NCBI GenBank assembly: GCA_963702535.1
Contig: CAVPDG010000012.1
Span: forward strand, 73,184-137,183
Source of the DNA: CAVPDG01 sp963702535
GTDB lineage: Bacteria; Chloroflexota; Anaerolineae; Anaerolineales; UBA4823
Reading direction: 5' to 3'
Length of the DNA stretch: 64,000 bases
This document shows, one piece after another, positions 40,102 to 50,481 of this stretch. The notes under the pieces are model-generated. The model was given only the letters and a program-made list of their open reading frames with translations, was not told where the DNA came from and searched no databases. Position 1 is the stretch's first letter, and each line of letters opens with the position of its first letter. Both the position numbers and the translations under genes were made by a program.

Positions 40102-41247
40102 TTAAGCTTCGCTCTGCGCATGTTGCCAGACCAGCCGAGCGGCGGAATAAGCTGCATCCGGGTGCCCGGCTGCCTGAGCGTTGCGCGCCCGGATGGCAAG
40201 CAACTCGGCACCGCCATCCAGCCAGCGGCGGATGATGCTTACCGCTTCACCCGGACCCAGACCCAGCTCGCCCGCCTGAGCCTGGAGCAAATACTCTACA
40301 TTGCCTTTTTCCTGATCTGGCATCACGTCGACCAGGAGCAGCGGCAATCCACAGGCAAGTGACTCAGAGATGATCAAGCCGCCTGCCTTGGAAATGACGA
40401 AATCTGCTGCGTGGAGCAGGGCGGGCATATCTTCCACCCAATCGTAGATGTGCACCGGGAGTCGCCATTGGATATGCTGAAGCTCCTCCAATAAGCCAGC
40501 GTCGCCGCCTGCTACGACTGCAAGCTGGATGGGCAAATCCGAGCTGTTGAGCTGGCGCAGGATGTCTGCCATGTGCGGGACGCGCACACTCCCCACCGCC
40601 AAGGCAGCCGGCAAGCCGCTCTGCCAGCCGAGGCTGGCGCGGATGACATCTTTTGAACGCGTTTCTTTCGAGAAAGCCGGGGAGATGGGTATACCGCATA
40701 CGTGCACGTTTTCCGGCGGCAAGCCGAAGCTGATAGCCTGCTGGCGCACTTTCTCTGTGGCTACCAGGCAAGCAGCGGCGGAGCGGTAATACCACAAGGT
40801 ATGCACGGATCCAAAGTCCGTGATGATGGTAACCACGGGCAGGCGCTCCTGAGCAGACTTGAGGAACGAGGCGAGCGGTGGGTGATAAAGCGGGTAGGTG
40901 TTGGCAATCACATGCGGTTGAAAGCGCTGGATCCAGTCGCGCAGCACGCGGCTCAATGCAGCAGTGAGCGCGCCGCCCAGCAGAGCGCTGGGCAGCTTAG
41001 AACGGCTGGCTTGCCAAATGACCTCATAAATATCGCGCAAGCCGCGGGCGAATTCGTTGTGGTCGGATTGCGTGTTGCGCAGCAGGGAAAGGACGCGCGG
41101 ATCATCCAGCAGGTTAGCCACCTCAATCCAGCAGGCTTCACCGTACAGCTCTTTACACGCCTGGGCGACGGCGACAGCCGCACGCCGGTGACCGAAACCC
41201 GCGTCGGCAGTTAAGACCAGGATGCGGGTGATTGGGGGCTGAGTCAT
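40102..41247 (-). CDS. MGDG-synthase/MurG-like processive glycosyltransferase (GT28)
   Basis: About 381 residues. The N-terminus ILVLTADAGFGHRRAAVAVAQA is the MGDG synthase-type start (G-x-G-H motif), and IITDFGSVHTLWYYRSAAACLVAT and the C-terminal FVISKAGGLIISESLACGLPLLLVD are the acceptor and UDP-sugar binding blocks. It probably adds a sugar to diacylglycerol to make membrane glycolipids. ATG 41247 is preferred to GTG 41250; GGAG lies upstream. Frame intact; single gene divergent from nothing obvious, 89 bases from glyA-gcvT. Confidence 0.82.
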   Translation of the reverse strand: MTQPPITRILVLTADAGFGHRRAAVAVAQACKELYGEACWIEVANLLDDPRVLSLLRNTQSDHNEFARGLRDIYEVIWQASRSKLPSALLGGALTAALSRVLRDWIQRFQPHVIANTYPLYHPPLASFLKSAQERLPVVTIITDFGSVHTLWYYRSAAACLVATEKVRQQAISFGLPPENVHVCGIPISPAFSKETRSKDVIRASLGWQSGLPAALAVGSVRVPHMADILRQLNSSDLPIQLAVVAGGDAGLLEELQHIQWRLPVHIYDWVEDMPALLHAADFVISKAGGLIISESLACGLPLLLVDVMPDQEKGNVEYLLQAQAGELGLGPGEAVSIIRRWLDGGAELLAIRARNAQAAGHPDAAYSAARLVWQHAQSEA

Positions 41248-41368
41248 CACTGGAACTTCTCCAGGATGTATTTTAGCCGTTAATTGAGAGAATTGTACAC
41301 CGGTGGCAATCCTGAGAAGAAGCGTCCCCGTGCAGCAATTCTACATGCCGGGCAATCATTTGCAGGCA

Positions 41369-44300
41369 CTAATCTGATACGTCCGGAGAGGCGTTGGATG
41401 ATAGCTCCGCCAATAAACGGCTGGCACGCCGTAGATCTGGCGTGTCGAATCCCTCGCTAAATTGCTCGTAAAGTCCCTTTAGCCTGGAATAGGCTGTCTC
41501 GGTCTGGTGTTGTTGTGCGAACAAACCTGCCCGGCTCATCGCTACCCGTAATGCCAACGAGCGCGCGCCCTGCATGCGCGCAATAAGCCGGGCGCGGCGG
41601 AAGCTGGCGATAGCCTCGGCTTCAGTTCCCGGTCCGGCTAATAAAAGCTCACCACGAATGCGATAGAGCTCTGCCAGGAAAAAACGCTCCCCGCTTTCAC
41701 GCGCCAGGTCCAGCCCACTCGCAATAATACTCAACCCCTCTTGCGGGTTGTGACAGGCTTCAGCCTGCATAGCCAGGAACATGGTTGACATCGACTTAAC
41801 GCCCTGCTGGTGGCAGGCGATCAATCCATCCTGAAGCGTAGCAAAAGCTTCTTCCATCTGCCCTTGTTCTGTGAGATAGCGTCCCAGGAAAATTGCAGCC
41901 AGCCCATTGATAGATTGCAGATTTTTCGCCTTCGATAAGCCAAATAAGCTCTGCGCGCAATCACGCGTTTTATAACAATCGCGGCGAAGCACACTAATGA
42001 TCCCAGCCATGCCATATGCCAGTCCGAGGCTTTGAAGATGTCCCAGCGCTTGAGCGGACCGAATTGCGTCATCACCCGCCTGGTCAGCCTGGTCTGGGTA
42101 GCCCAGGAACCACAGTGGCAATCCAATAAATATTCTGGCGATCAGGCGAATATCCTGAAAAAGGGGGGAGAGAAAATCCTCAACCTTACCCCAGGGCGGA
42201 CTGGCAATGACGTAGCGCAGGTGCTGAAGAGCAACCTCAAAATCGCCCCGGAAAATACCCAAAAGGCCTCGGGTAAGACGTGCATATACCGATGGTCCAA
42301 CCTCCTGGCTGGATGCAGCAAGACTATCCAGCTGACCAGCCAGATCAAGCGCACGCCCGTATTCCGCCTGGTTGAAATAGAATGTAGCCAGCGAGAACAA
42401 CGATGCACAAAGCGCGGCGCAATCTCCAGCCTGATAAGCCAGCTCGACAGCCCTGGCGCAAGCCTGACCCACCTCAGGAATCGCGTAACCCATATCCGAT
42501 TGCAAGACTGCTTGCAATGCAATCTGCAGAGACAACTCATTTTGTAAACAAGATTGAGATACAGGAAGACCGGAGATCAATCGGATCCCGCGCTGGTAGA
42601 AGGCAATCGCTTGTTCGTTTGAGCTAAAAGCGTAAGCTTGCCTGCCTGCGCGGAGCAAATAATCTGCTGCCTTTTCAGCCAATCCTGCCTGTTCGAAATG
42701 CCAAGCCAGATTAGCAGCGCCAGCTTCCAAACCGCTGAAGCTGGAATTCGGATAGGATGCAAGCGCTTCAAGAGCCTCGCCTGTTTTCTGGTGAAGATAC
42801 TGCCCGCCGGATGGGATCCAAACTTTGATAAAGATTCTTCTGGATAAGGGAATGGTGGAAACAGTAACGCGTAACACTGGCGCCTTCAATCTGGTCCAGG
42901 CTCAAAGCATCTACCAGGTGATGCTGCGTACAAAGCACATCGCTTAGAAGCTCCCGGGTTTTCGCCAGATTGGCACCCAAGACAGTTGCCAAAATTTCAG
43001 CAATAATCGTCTCTCCTTGCACACTGGCAGCCTTGAGAAGATCGCGGCCATGGGGGGGTAACTTGCAGAGACGCTCAGCAATCACCGCTTCAACCCGGGG
43101 CGGTAAGGTGTTCCAATCCGTTTGCCCTGCCCTCTATCCAATCACGGGATCGATCCTGGACGATTTCACCGCGCTCAGCCAGACTATACAGCAATTCAGT
43201 GGTAAAAAGGGGATTACCTCCCGTATGGTGGAAGAGTTTTTCCCTGAAGCTATCACCCAATCGATTGGGGCGCAAATCGACCAGCCGATCGACGAAAGGC
43301 CGGGAAGTTGTTTGGGAAAGATCCAGCAAGACATCTCCAAACGACTCCTGGAGCTCGTGTATGACCATGTCAAGCGTCTGCCTTTTACCCCGCCGCCCAT
43401 GTTCGAGCTCATCCTGCCGGTAAGCCCCCAAGATTAAAATGCGACTACCCGCCAGTCGCCTGCCGAGGTAGAAAAGCAGGCTGAGCGAGGCAGCATCAAT
43501 CCATTGCAGATCATCCAGAACAAGCAGGATTGGATGATCCCGCGCCAGACGTTGCAAAACGAGTAAAATCTGCTCAAACAGACCCGCCTGCGACACCTGC
43601 CCCTTCTTGTAGGCTGGGTCGGAGAGGTGGTCAAGCTGTAACAGGGTATGCCTGTCTTTATCCATTCGTGAAAAGGCAGCCAATTCGCTTGCGGAAACCA
43701 AATTGGTAAGCAAAGCCGGACTGACCTCTAGAATGACTTTGATCACTTCTGGAGCAATGACTCTCAACCGGCGGACATGCTCATTAGATATTGCACCGTT
43801 AATCCACTGAGACTGGATATCACCCGTCAGCATATGGAATGCCTCAATGAACGGTAGATAGGCACCTGCGATATCTGGCTGTGCGTTGCAGCTTCCCAGG
43901 ATTACCAAGAGCGCCTTGTTTCTTTCCAGTGAGCGCCATGAAAATTCTCGAAGCAGGGCGGTCTTCCCAATCCCTGCCTCCCCCGTAACAAATAACACAT
44001 GTCCATGACCCAATAGAACCCGCTCCATGATGCAGGTAAGCTGCGATAATTCCTTTTCGCGGCCTACAAATACCGGTTTTGGGGCATTTTCGACCGCATG
44101 ACGGCTCGCAGCTCCGATTGGCGAGGTTGAAACCAGCAAACCATCACGGATCTGCTCATATAATATTCGGGTTTCCCTGGAAGGCTCGACACCCAAACCC
44201 TCCAATAATAGATTTCGGCAAACTTCATAACGGTTCATGGCTTCAGAGCGCCTGCCGCTCAGCACCAACAGGCGCATCAACTGGCGGTGGGCTTCCTCTT

Positions 44301-44924
44301 GCCAGGGCTCAAGCTCGATCTGATGCCAGACATATTGTTGAGCTTGCTCAAATTCGCCACAACTCTCAAAATAATCGGCGAGCTGGGAAAGCATGTGAAG
44401 ATAAGACCGGTTTAATTGCTCGCGCCGTAAGAGTACCCACTCCTCAAACGGTGCGCTGTCCGGCAGGGAGAAACCCTCCAGAAAACTACCACGGAATACG
44501 GCGACTGCCTGGATTATGTGCTCTATTTGTGGATGCTCAAGCGGCTGTGAGGCGAAATCGCTCTGACCTGAGATTTCCTTGAATGTAGAAACGTCCAGCC
44601 AGTAATCGCTGAGAGAATTGAACTGCATACACTCGCGGTCCACCAGCAGGTGTGGGGGGTTGGCGCTTGAACTCAACCGGGGAATAGTCATTAATTGTCC
44701 TGCGCAGGCTGGATAGCGCCCAACGCAGGTTGCTGCGAGCAGAATCTTTGGGGGTAATCAGGCCATAACAAGCCAGCAATTGTATCGCGGGAATGCGGGC
44801 GATCTTTCTCAACAGCCAGGTATGCCAGCAAAGCACGGACTTTATTCGATTCGAAGCTCGTAACAGGATTTCCCCCAAGCCAAGCCTGAAATGAGCCCAG
44901 CAAGCAGATCTTAAGCAAGGCCAT
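41369..44924 (-). CDS. SARP/BTAD-type regulator with AAA ATPase and TPR domains (several frame breaks)
   Basis: Begins MALLKICLLGSFQAWLGGNP, NKVRALLAYLAVEKDRPHSRDTIAGLLWPDYP and ARSNLRWALSSLRRTI, the winged-helix DNA-binding start of this family. A BTAD domain follows (FRGSFLEGFSLPDSAPFEEWVLLRR, GRRSEAMNRYEVCRNLLLEGLGVEPS). The AAA module at about 43,900-44,060 has FVGREKELSQLT, Walker A TGEAGIGKTALL, and Walker B ILLVLDDLQWIDAASLSLL. The C-terminal 500 residues are helical TPR-like repeats. Frame changes occur near 44,800, 44,690, 43,095 and 42,830; total about 1,185 residues, normal for the family. A cytoplasmic transcription regulator; target unknown. Confidence 0.8.
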
Positions 44925-44989
44925 AGCACACTACCTGCGGTGCAAATGGACGAATATCAACAGCTCATCGGGATCTACCGTGATAATTT

Positions 44990-45042
44990 CCGGATTAGGG
45001 GGAGTGAAGGCGGCTACACCGCCTTCACTCCCCCTAATCCGG
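44990..45042. repeat. 24-bp perfect inverted repeat upstream of the SARP gene
   Basis: Bases 44990-45013 are the exact inverse of 45019-45042 with a 5-base loop CTACA. It starts 65 bases upstream of the SARP start in the 294-base divergent region. Nothing else is clear in this stretch (44,925-45,218). Confidence 0.85.
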
Positions 45043-45218
45043 GTACTTCCACGGCGATTCCCACTGAACCATTTCAAATGCAATTACATTATATAGCAAA
45101 ACTTTTGCTTTTGATCCCCTGACTTCTCACAGTTTCCTAACGATGGATTGGTATAGTGATTTAGATCCGATTTATCACCGGGAGAACCGATCCAAATGAC
45201 CGAGACGGACGATCAAAT

Positions 45219-45443
45219 ATGGACAACCTCGTGCACACTAAAAGCAAGTATCAATCCTACCTGCTCCGGCTATGGTTAGTCGAAGAAAATGGGAATAGCG
45301 TTTGGCGCGCCTCCCTGGAGGTAACCCAGAGCGGCGAGAAACATGGATTCGCCTCACTGGAAAGCATGTTCGTGTTTTTAAAGGAGCAAACCCGCGGTAG
45401 CGAAACCAGTGTTGTGGCGCCACAGAAACCAAATAATAGCTGA
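45219..45443 (+). CDS. Small conserved hypothetical protein
   Basis: 74 residues. YQSYLLRLWLVEENGNSVWRASLEVTQSGEKHGFASLESMFVFLKEQT has the look of small proteins that occur in many Chloroflexota genomes: one strand-rich module with a central VWRASLE and a terminal FASLE-x-x-F. No signal or membrane segment. The ribosome site is weak, so the start is uncertain. Function unknown. Confidence 0.6.
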   Translation: MDNLVHTKSKYQSYLLRLWLVEENGNSVWRASLEVTQSGEKHGFASLESMFVFLKEQTRGSETSVVAPQKPNNS

Positions 45444-45553
45444 TTTCCTGTGGCTTCCAACGCTGGGCTAACGAATTCCTTACGCAAGATGGATATACTG
45501 TGAGATATCGAAAGGACCGATCCAGATTTTGAGATGAAATGGAGGAAGGAAAA

Positions 45554-46075
45554 ATGTATAAGCGCATCGTTTTGTTCACTATCCCGATCCTGCTGGTTGC
45601 CATGCTCCTGGTAGGTGCACTGCCGGCTAAGGAAGAAGTCAAGCCCATGGTCAACTACATTGCCAAAGAGCAAATGTGCAAGATTTCCAAGGAGGGAACC
45701 CATAAAGATGTCGGGGAAGGCTGGCACAAGGTGTGGGGGCAGGTCCAAGTCTGCCAGAACACATCCAGCGATCCAATGGTCGCCGGCACAATAACCCTGA
45801 AGACCATCGTTGGCTGGAATGACACCACGCGGAATGATTACGGCTGGACCGCCTATGAATTCAAGCTGGTGACCGATCATGGCACCTGGAAAGGCTACCG
45901 GATCGCATCCACAGACATCCAAGGTGTTACCTACACCAGCGGAAAGGGTTGGGGGGTGGGATCGCTGGGCAACCGCCCGAACAGCAACGGCTATCAGATG
46001 TGGTACAAGATGACCGATGAATCACCGGCGATCATCACGGGAAAGTACACTGCGGAGTTTGAGAAGGACAAATAA
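45554..46075 (+). CDS. Hypothetical secreted or anchored protein
   Basis: About 173 residues: a signal sequence (MYKRIVLFTIPILLVAMLLVGA) and a polar, Trp/Tyr-rich domain (WNDTTRNDYGWTAYEFKLVTDHGTW, TSGKGWGVGSLGNRPNSNGY) likely to be all-beta. GGAAGGA stands just before the ATG at 45554, which is preferred over the ATG at 45539. A strong terminator follows. Family not recognised. Confidence 0.7.
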   Translation: MYKRIVLFTIPILLVAMLLVGALPAKEEVKPMVNYIAKEQMCKISKEGTHKDVGEGWHKVWGQVQVCQNTSSDPMVAGTITLKTIVGWNDTTRNDYGWTAYEFKLVTDHGTWKGYRIASTDIQGVTYTSGKGWGVGSLGNRPNSNGYQMWYKMTDESPAIITGKYTAEFEKDK

Positions 46076-46098
46076 ATCCTGAGCTCTGAAACCTCGAG

Positions 46099-46145
46099 AA
46101 TACGGGTGTTGGGCGGACTAACCTCCCCAACACCCGTATTTTCTT
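46099..46145 (+). terminator. Intrinsic terminator
   Basis: AATACGGGTGTTGGG (46099-46113) pairs perfectly with CCCAACACCCGTATT (46126-46140), followed by TTCTT. Confidence 0.88.
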
Positions 46146-46238
46146 ACGTATTGATTCTGCCAGATAACCATGGTATTCTATCCTAGCGATCCAATACGAT
46201 ACATGTTATTCTCAAACCAGAAAACGAGTTATATATTT

Positions 46239-46341
46239 AGAACCTATCCGAAAATAGAAGTGAAACCCGATTTTGGGGTGTGTGCGGCTTCGCCGCACAC
46301 ACCCCAAAATCGGAGCTCCTCGAATTTTCGGACAGGTTCTT
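46239..46341. mobile_element. MITE-like palindromic element, about 103 bp
   Basis: Outer arms AGAACCTATCCGAAAAT (46239-46255) and ATTTTCGGACAGGTTCT (46324-46340) match with one mismatch. Inside is a perfect 22-bp hairpin (46267-46288 with 46292-46313, 3-base loop). No ORF. A short relative is at 16,637-16,689. The structure (terminal inverted repeats, non-coding, more than one copy) fits a non-autonomous element. Confidence 0.7.
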
Positions 46342-46367
46342 ATCCTTTGTCAACCCTGGAAAACAAA

Positions 46368-47885
46368 ATGATCAAGAAGCGAATATCCTATGCTGACCAT
46401 GCCTGGCTGAGAATGGATGACCCGAACAACCTCATGGTTATTACAGCCCTGATGACTTTTGACGCTCCTTTAGATTATGCGCGCTTGAAAAACCTGGTAC
46501 AGGATCAGCTATTCCGATTCAGACGCTTCCGCCAACGCCTGGTACCCTCGAGACTCCCTTTCAGGCGACCTTACTGGGAGGATGATCCCTGCTTCGACCT
46601 GGAAGCACACATCGAACGAGTGACACTTCCCCCACCCAACGATCAGAAAGCTCTACAAGATCTGATCAGCCAATTGATGAGCACCGAGCTGGATTACACA
46701 CGCCCGCTGTGGAAGTTTTACCTGGTCGAAAATTATGGCAGCGGCAGCGCATTTATCGCCCGCCTGCATCACAGTATCGCCGATGGCATATCTTTGGTGC
46801 AGGTGCTGCTATCCATGACAGAACCAGCCCGCGAAGTATTTCCTGAGGTTCAATCTCAAATCCTTCATCAAAGTGGAGATCAAGCCGCGGCGAGTGGAGG
46901 ACAACCAGCCAAAGAGTTCACCGGTACGCTCAAATCCAAATCCATAGCTAAAAAAATGGATGCCAGGGATTTTTTGGTAGAAGGAATTTGGCTGCTGCTT
47001 CATCCCTCTCATGCCCTTGATCGCGCTCACCAGGGGATCGATTTCGCTTCGGCAGTTGGAAAATTGGCATTGCGTCAGCCTGACCCAGAGACGTTATTCA
47101 AAGGTCCACTTGGAAAAGCGAAACGCGCCGCATGGTCTGAGCCGCTCGATCTTCAAAGCATTAAAGCCATCAGCACTTCCTTCAACTGCACAATCAACGA
47201 TATTCTAGTCACACTAGTCGCAGGGGCATTGGGGCGGTATATTGCAGATCGTGGCGTAAGTGCTGAAGATTTGAATATCCGTAGCTTTATCCCCATCAAC
47301 CTGCGACCGGTGAAACTAGACGAAGGCCTGGGCAACAAATTTGGGTTGCTTTTCTTATCACTGCCGCTTGGAATTACAGATCCGGTGGATAGGCTGTATC
47401 AAATCAAACAGAATATGGATGAGCTCAAGTCGTCTGCCGAAGCGATAGCAACATTCGGCATCATCAACCTGATTGGTGCAGCTCCCACCTGGGTCGAGGG
47501 GATTGCGGTCGACTTTTTTGACACGAAGGGCACAACCATTATGACCAATGTGCCTGGCCCACGCCAGCAGCTTTATCTGGCTGGCGTACCGATTACCAGC
47601 CTCATGGGATGGGTGCCACAATCCGGCAGGATCAGCCTGGGCGTCAGCATCATCAGCTATAACGGGAGTGTGTGGCTGGGTATTGCCACTGACCAGGGGC
47701 TAATTCCTGATCCTGAGACGATCATATCCATGTTTTATCTTGAGCATCAAGAACTGACCAGCAGGGCAGCAAAAGCCGAGGAAAAACGCCAGGAGACCAT
47801 GCACCCGATGTTAGCCCGGTTGAATGAGAGCCTGGTAGAACTGGAAGATTTTCTGGCTGAAAAAGATGCGAAACCCGTAGCATAA
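46368..47885 (+). CDS. Wax ester synthase/diacylglycerol acyltransferase (WS/DGAT)
   Basis: About 505 residues. The catalytic motif HHxxxDG is H134-H135-SIA-D139-G140 in IARLHHSIADGISL. The N-terminus ISYADHAWLRMDDPNNLMVI, the block RPLWKFYLVENY and the C-terminal TIMTNVPGPRQQLYLAGVPI and GVSIISYNGSVWLGIATDQ are typical. It esterifies fatty alcohols or diacylglycerol with acyl-CoA for storage lipid or wax. The ATG at 46368 is chosen since the longer frame from 46170 reads through the MITE-like repeat. Frame intact. Confidence 0.9.
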   Translation: MIKKRISYADHAWLRMDDPNNLMVITALMTFDAPLDYARLKNLVQDQLFRFRRFRQRLVPSRLPFRRPYWEDDPCFDLEAHIERVTLPPPNDQKALQDLISQLMSTELDYTRPLWKFYLVENYGSGSAFIARLHHSIADGISLVQVLLSMTEPAREVFPEVQSQILHQSGDQAAASGGQPAKEFTGTLKSKSIAKKMDARDFLVEGIWLLLHPSHALDRAHQGIDFASAVGKLALRQPDPETLFKGPLGKAKRAAWSEPLDLQSIKAISTSFNCTINDILVTLVAGALGRYIADRGVSAEDLNIRSFIPINLRPVKLDEGLGNKFGLLFLSLPLGITDPVDRLYQIKQNMDELKSSAEAIATFGIINLIGAAPTWVEGIAVDFFDTKGTTIMTNVPGPRQQLYLAGVPITSLMGWVPQSGRISLGVSIISYNGSVWLGIATDQGLIPDPETIISMFYLEHQELTSRAAKAEEKRQETMHPMLARLNESLVELEDFLAEKDAKPVA

Positions 47886-47892
47886 CGCTGAA

Positions 47893-48913
47893 CTAAGGCA
47901 GGGTCAGCTCGCCGCGCAGGCTCACCCCCATCTTCGCTTTCACCTCTTCTGGCGAGTAACCGGTGCTGAAGAGGTAAAAAAGCTTGGTGAGGGCAGCCTC
48001 GCTGGTCAAATCGTAGCCGCTGATCACGCCGGCAATCTTTTAACGCCGCGCCAGTGGCATAATCATCGAGGTCAACGCTCCCCTGCAGGCACTGCGTACA
48101 GTCGAGGACAACCACACCGCGTTGCGTGGCTTGCCGCAGCACATCCAAAAGCTCTGCATCACGATCCGGTCCATTGCCGACGCCGTAGGCTTCCAGCACC
48201 AGACCCTGCAACGGAGGCTGCAGGATATTGTGCAGCACACGGGCTGAGATGCCGGGAAACAAGCGCAACGCGCCGACATAAGATCGTTTCAGCTGCTGGA
48301 TGGTTAGCGCTGTTCCGGCAGGCGGAGCCGGCAGAACTCGCCCCCAGTCGATGCTGATCTCCACACCTGCAGCGCCCAGGGGAGGATAATTGGGCGAGGC
48401 GAAGGCATCCAATGAATTGGCGCTCACTTTCACCGAGCGGCAGCCGCGCAGGAGCTTGTTGGCAAAATACAGGCAGACCTCAGGAATGGGGTACCCGGCT
48501 GCGATGAGCAGGCTGGTGAGCAGATTATCCCGGGCGTCGTTGCGCAGCTCGCACAAAGGGATCTGCGACCCGGTGAGGATGACCGGCTTTGCCAGTCCCT
48601 GGAGCATGAATGCCAGGGCAGAGGCGGTATATGCCATGGTATCTGTCCCGTGCAGCACCACGAAGCCATCGTACTGGTCATAATGTTCAGCGATATCCCT
48701 GGCGATCGCCCACCAATCATCCGGCAAGATGTTGGAAGAATCCAACAAGGGCTCATACATATTCAGGGTGACCTCAGGCACGCCGGGTTGGTGGAACTCG
48801 GGCATGCCTGACATCAGGTCTTGAAGAAAGCCGGGAGCTGGCATGTAACCCCGCCCGGTGTCGCGCATGCCGATCGTCCCCCCTGTGTAGGCGATGTAGA
48901 CTCGCCGGTCCAT
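47893..48913 (-). CDS. ansA: L-asparaginase, type I (one frame break)
   Basis: VYIAYTGGTIGMRDTGRGY holds the first catalytic Thr (T13), and YDGFVVLHGTDTMAYTASALAFML the second (HGTDT). VILTGSQIPLCELRNDARDNL and QGLVLEAYGVGNGP are also typical. The frame breaks in an AAAA run near 48,040: ATGAALK continues IAGVISGYDLTSEAALTKLF and ends RGELTLP at the TAG 47893-47895. GGGAGG precedes ATG 48913. It converts asparagine to aspartate and ammonia. The gene directly follows serC, so the two are probably co-transcribed. Confidence 0.87.
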
Positions 48914-48929
48914 GCAAACCTCCCTCATC

Positions 48930-50012
48930 TCAGCCGTTTATGCGCTGGAATTCTGCCATGAACTGCGCCAGCGCAGCCGCAGAAGCCAGCGGCAGGGCAT
49001 TATATAAAGAGGCGCGCAGCCCGCCCAGCGAGCGGTGCCCTTTGAGACCCACCATGCCCTGCGCCTGCGCCTCTCTGGCGAACTGCGCCTCGAGCGCTGG
49101 GGTAGGCAGGCGGAAGGTGATATTCATCGTCGAGCGATCCGTCAGCAGGGCGTGCCCGCGGTAGAAACCACCGCTGTTATCGATGGCAGCGTAGACCAGC
49201 CCGGCTTTCTGCTGGTTACGCCTGGCGATCTCAGCCACCCCACCTTCACCCTGCAGCCATTTCAAAACCAAGCCAACCATGTAGATGGCAAAACAGGGTG
49301 GTGTGTTGTGCATCGAGCCGCCCGCCGCCTGCACCCTGTAATCCAGCATCACCGGCAGACCTGCCGGCACGCGCTCCAGCAGATCTTCACGCAGGATCAC
49401 CACCGTCACGCCCGCCGGTCCGGCGTTCTTCTGCGCCCCGGCGTAAATCAGCCCGTATTTGCCGACCTCAACCGGGCGGCTGAGGAAATCCGAGGACATA
49501 TCACAAACCAGTGGGACACCCTGCAGCGAGACTGGCTCTGCCTGGAACTGCACGCCATGGATGGTCTCGTTGGAGGTGAAGTGCAGGTAAGCAGCCCGGG
49601 GACTCAGCTCGAGATTCTGAGGCGTGCGGTCAAACGCGGTGTTCTCGCTGCTGCCCGCCAGGCGCGCCGGACCCAGCTTCTGGGCTTCTTTAAGGGCGCT
49701 GTGCCCCAGGCGCCGTTGACGATGTAATCGGCAGGCTGCCCGGTGGTCATCAAGTTCATCGGCAGCATGGCAAACTGCAGGCTTGCACCGCCCTGCTAGA
49801 AAAGAACATGGTAGGCAAGCCGGAATGCCTAAGATTTCCCTCAAGTCCGCTTCCGTCTCAGCCATCACTGCTTCAAAGGTAGCCGAGCGGTGGCTGATCT
49901 CCATGATCGACATACCCGTGCCACGAAAATCCAGCAGCTCAGCCTGTGCCTGAAGCAAGGCCGGACGTGGCAACACAGCGGGTCCAGCGTTAAAATTGTG
50001 CACCTGTCCCAT
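48930..50012 (-). CDS. serC: Phosphoserine aminotransferase (compensating frame breaks)
   Basis: VHNFNAGPAVLPRPALLQAQ, GTGMSIMEISHRSATFEAV, VCDMSSDFLSRPVEVGKYGLIYAGAQKNAGPAG (PLP lysine in AQKN) and FRLPTPALEAQFAREA are SerC signatures. It makes 3-phosphoserine in serine synthesis. Between about 49,720 and 49,830 the frame is lost and regained: the other frame gives the expected GASLQFAMLPMNLMT stretch, so two opposite indels are likely. ATG 50012 with GAGG upstream is taken as start (also ATG 50027). No serA or serB lies beside it. Confidence 0.9.
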   Translation of the reverse strand: MGQVHNFNAGPAVLPRPALLQAQAELLDFRGTGMSIMEISHRSATFEAVMAETEADLREILGIPACLPCSFLAGRCKPAVCHAADELDDHRAACRLHRQRRLGHSALKEAQKLGPARLAGSSENTAFDRTPQNLELSPRAAYLHFTSNETIHGVQFQAEPVSLQGVPLVCDMSSDFLSRPVEVGKYGLIYAGAQKNAGPAGVTVVILREDLLERVPAGLPVMLDYRVQAAGGSMHNTPPCFAIYMVGLVLKWLQGEGGVAEIARRNQQKAGLVYAAIDNSGGFYRGHALLTDRSTMNITFRLPTPALEAQFAREAQAQGMVGLKGHRSLGGLRASLYNALPLASAAALAQFMAEFQRING

Positions 50013-50481
50013 AGAAACCTCATTCATTTAATAATTTTGATGCTGCTCTTCCGCATGTACACTGTTTCGACCATCAATCAAGCTGCCAGTAGGCAAAAAA
50101 AGCCGGATTGTTCATCACTGGCAGATCTATTATTCTCCAATATAGCTAAATTGGAGGTAGAAAATTGTACCATTTCCGAATGAAATAGTACTTGGAACCA
50201 CAACCAGGCAATCGCACCATATCCGGGGCTGGGGTCCCGATGTACATTCGGCGGTTCATACTCAAGGATCTCCATTGTATTCAGCCAAAGCATTTGCTTA
50301 ACTCAAGGGAAGAACGAGGGCAAAATGGAGGAGAAATGTTAAAGTTTAAGTGAATACCACCCCAACCATCCTCCTTGCTGATGGGAGAATGTTAGCAAAA
50401 TTGATTTGACGTGGAATCTCGGAAAAATGCTTTTCGAGAAGAAAATTATTTTTAGCCGGCAAGGAGGAGACTTATAATTTT
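50013..50481. other. Intergenic region between serC and the DUF4352-like lipoprotein
   Basis: No gene is seen in 469 bases. It holds two inverted repeats: CTGCCAGT (50083-50090) with ACTGGCAG (50117-50124), and CTCCAAT with ATTGGAG around 50,135-50,157. Both lie upstream of serC and could be regulatory. A GGAGGAG precedes the lipoprotein start. Base composition is more AT-rich than its neighbours. Confidence 0.4.

Noticed and set aside
41369..44924. Three or four separate regulators
   Set aside because: The winged helix, BTAD, AAA and TPR parts follow in the normal order of one SARP-type protein, with only one-base breaks between them.
46170..46367. Upstream extension of the WS/DGAT gene to 46170
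   Set aside because: The extension is encoded by the MITE-like repeat and lacks a ribosome site; the family N-terminus begins at 46368.
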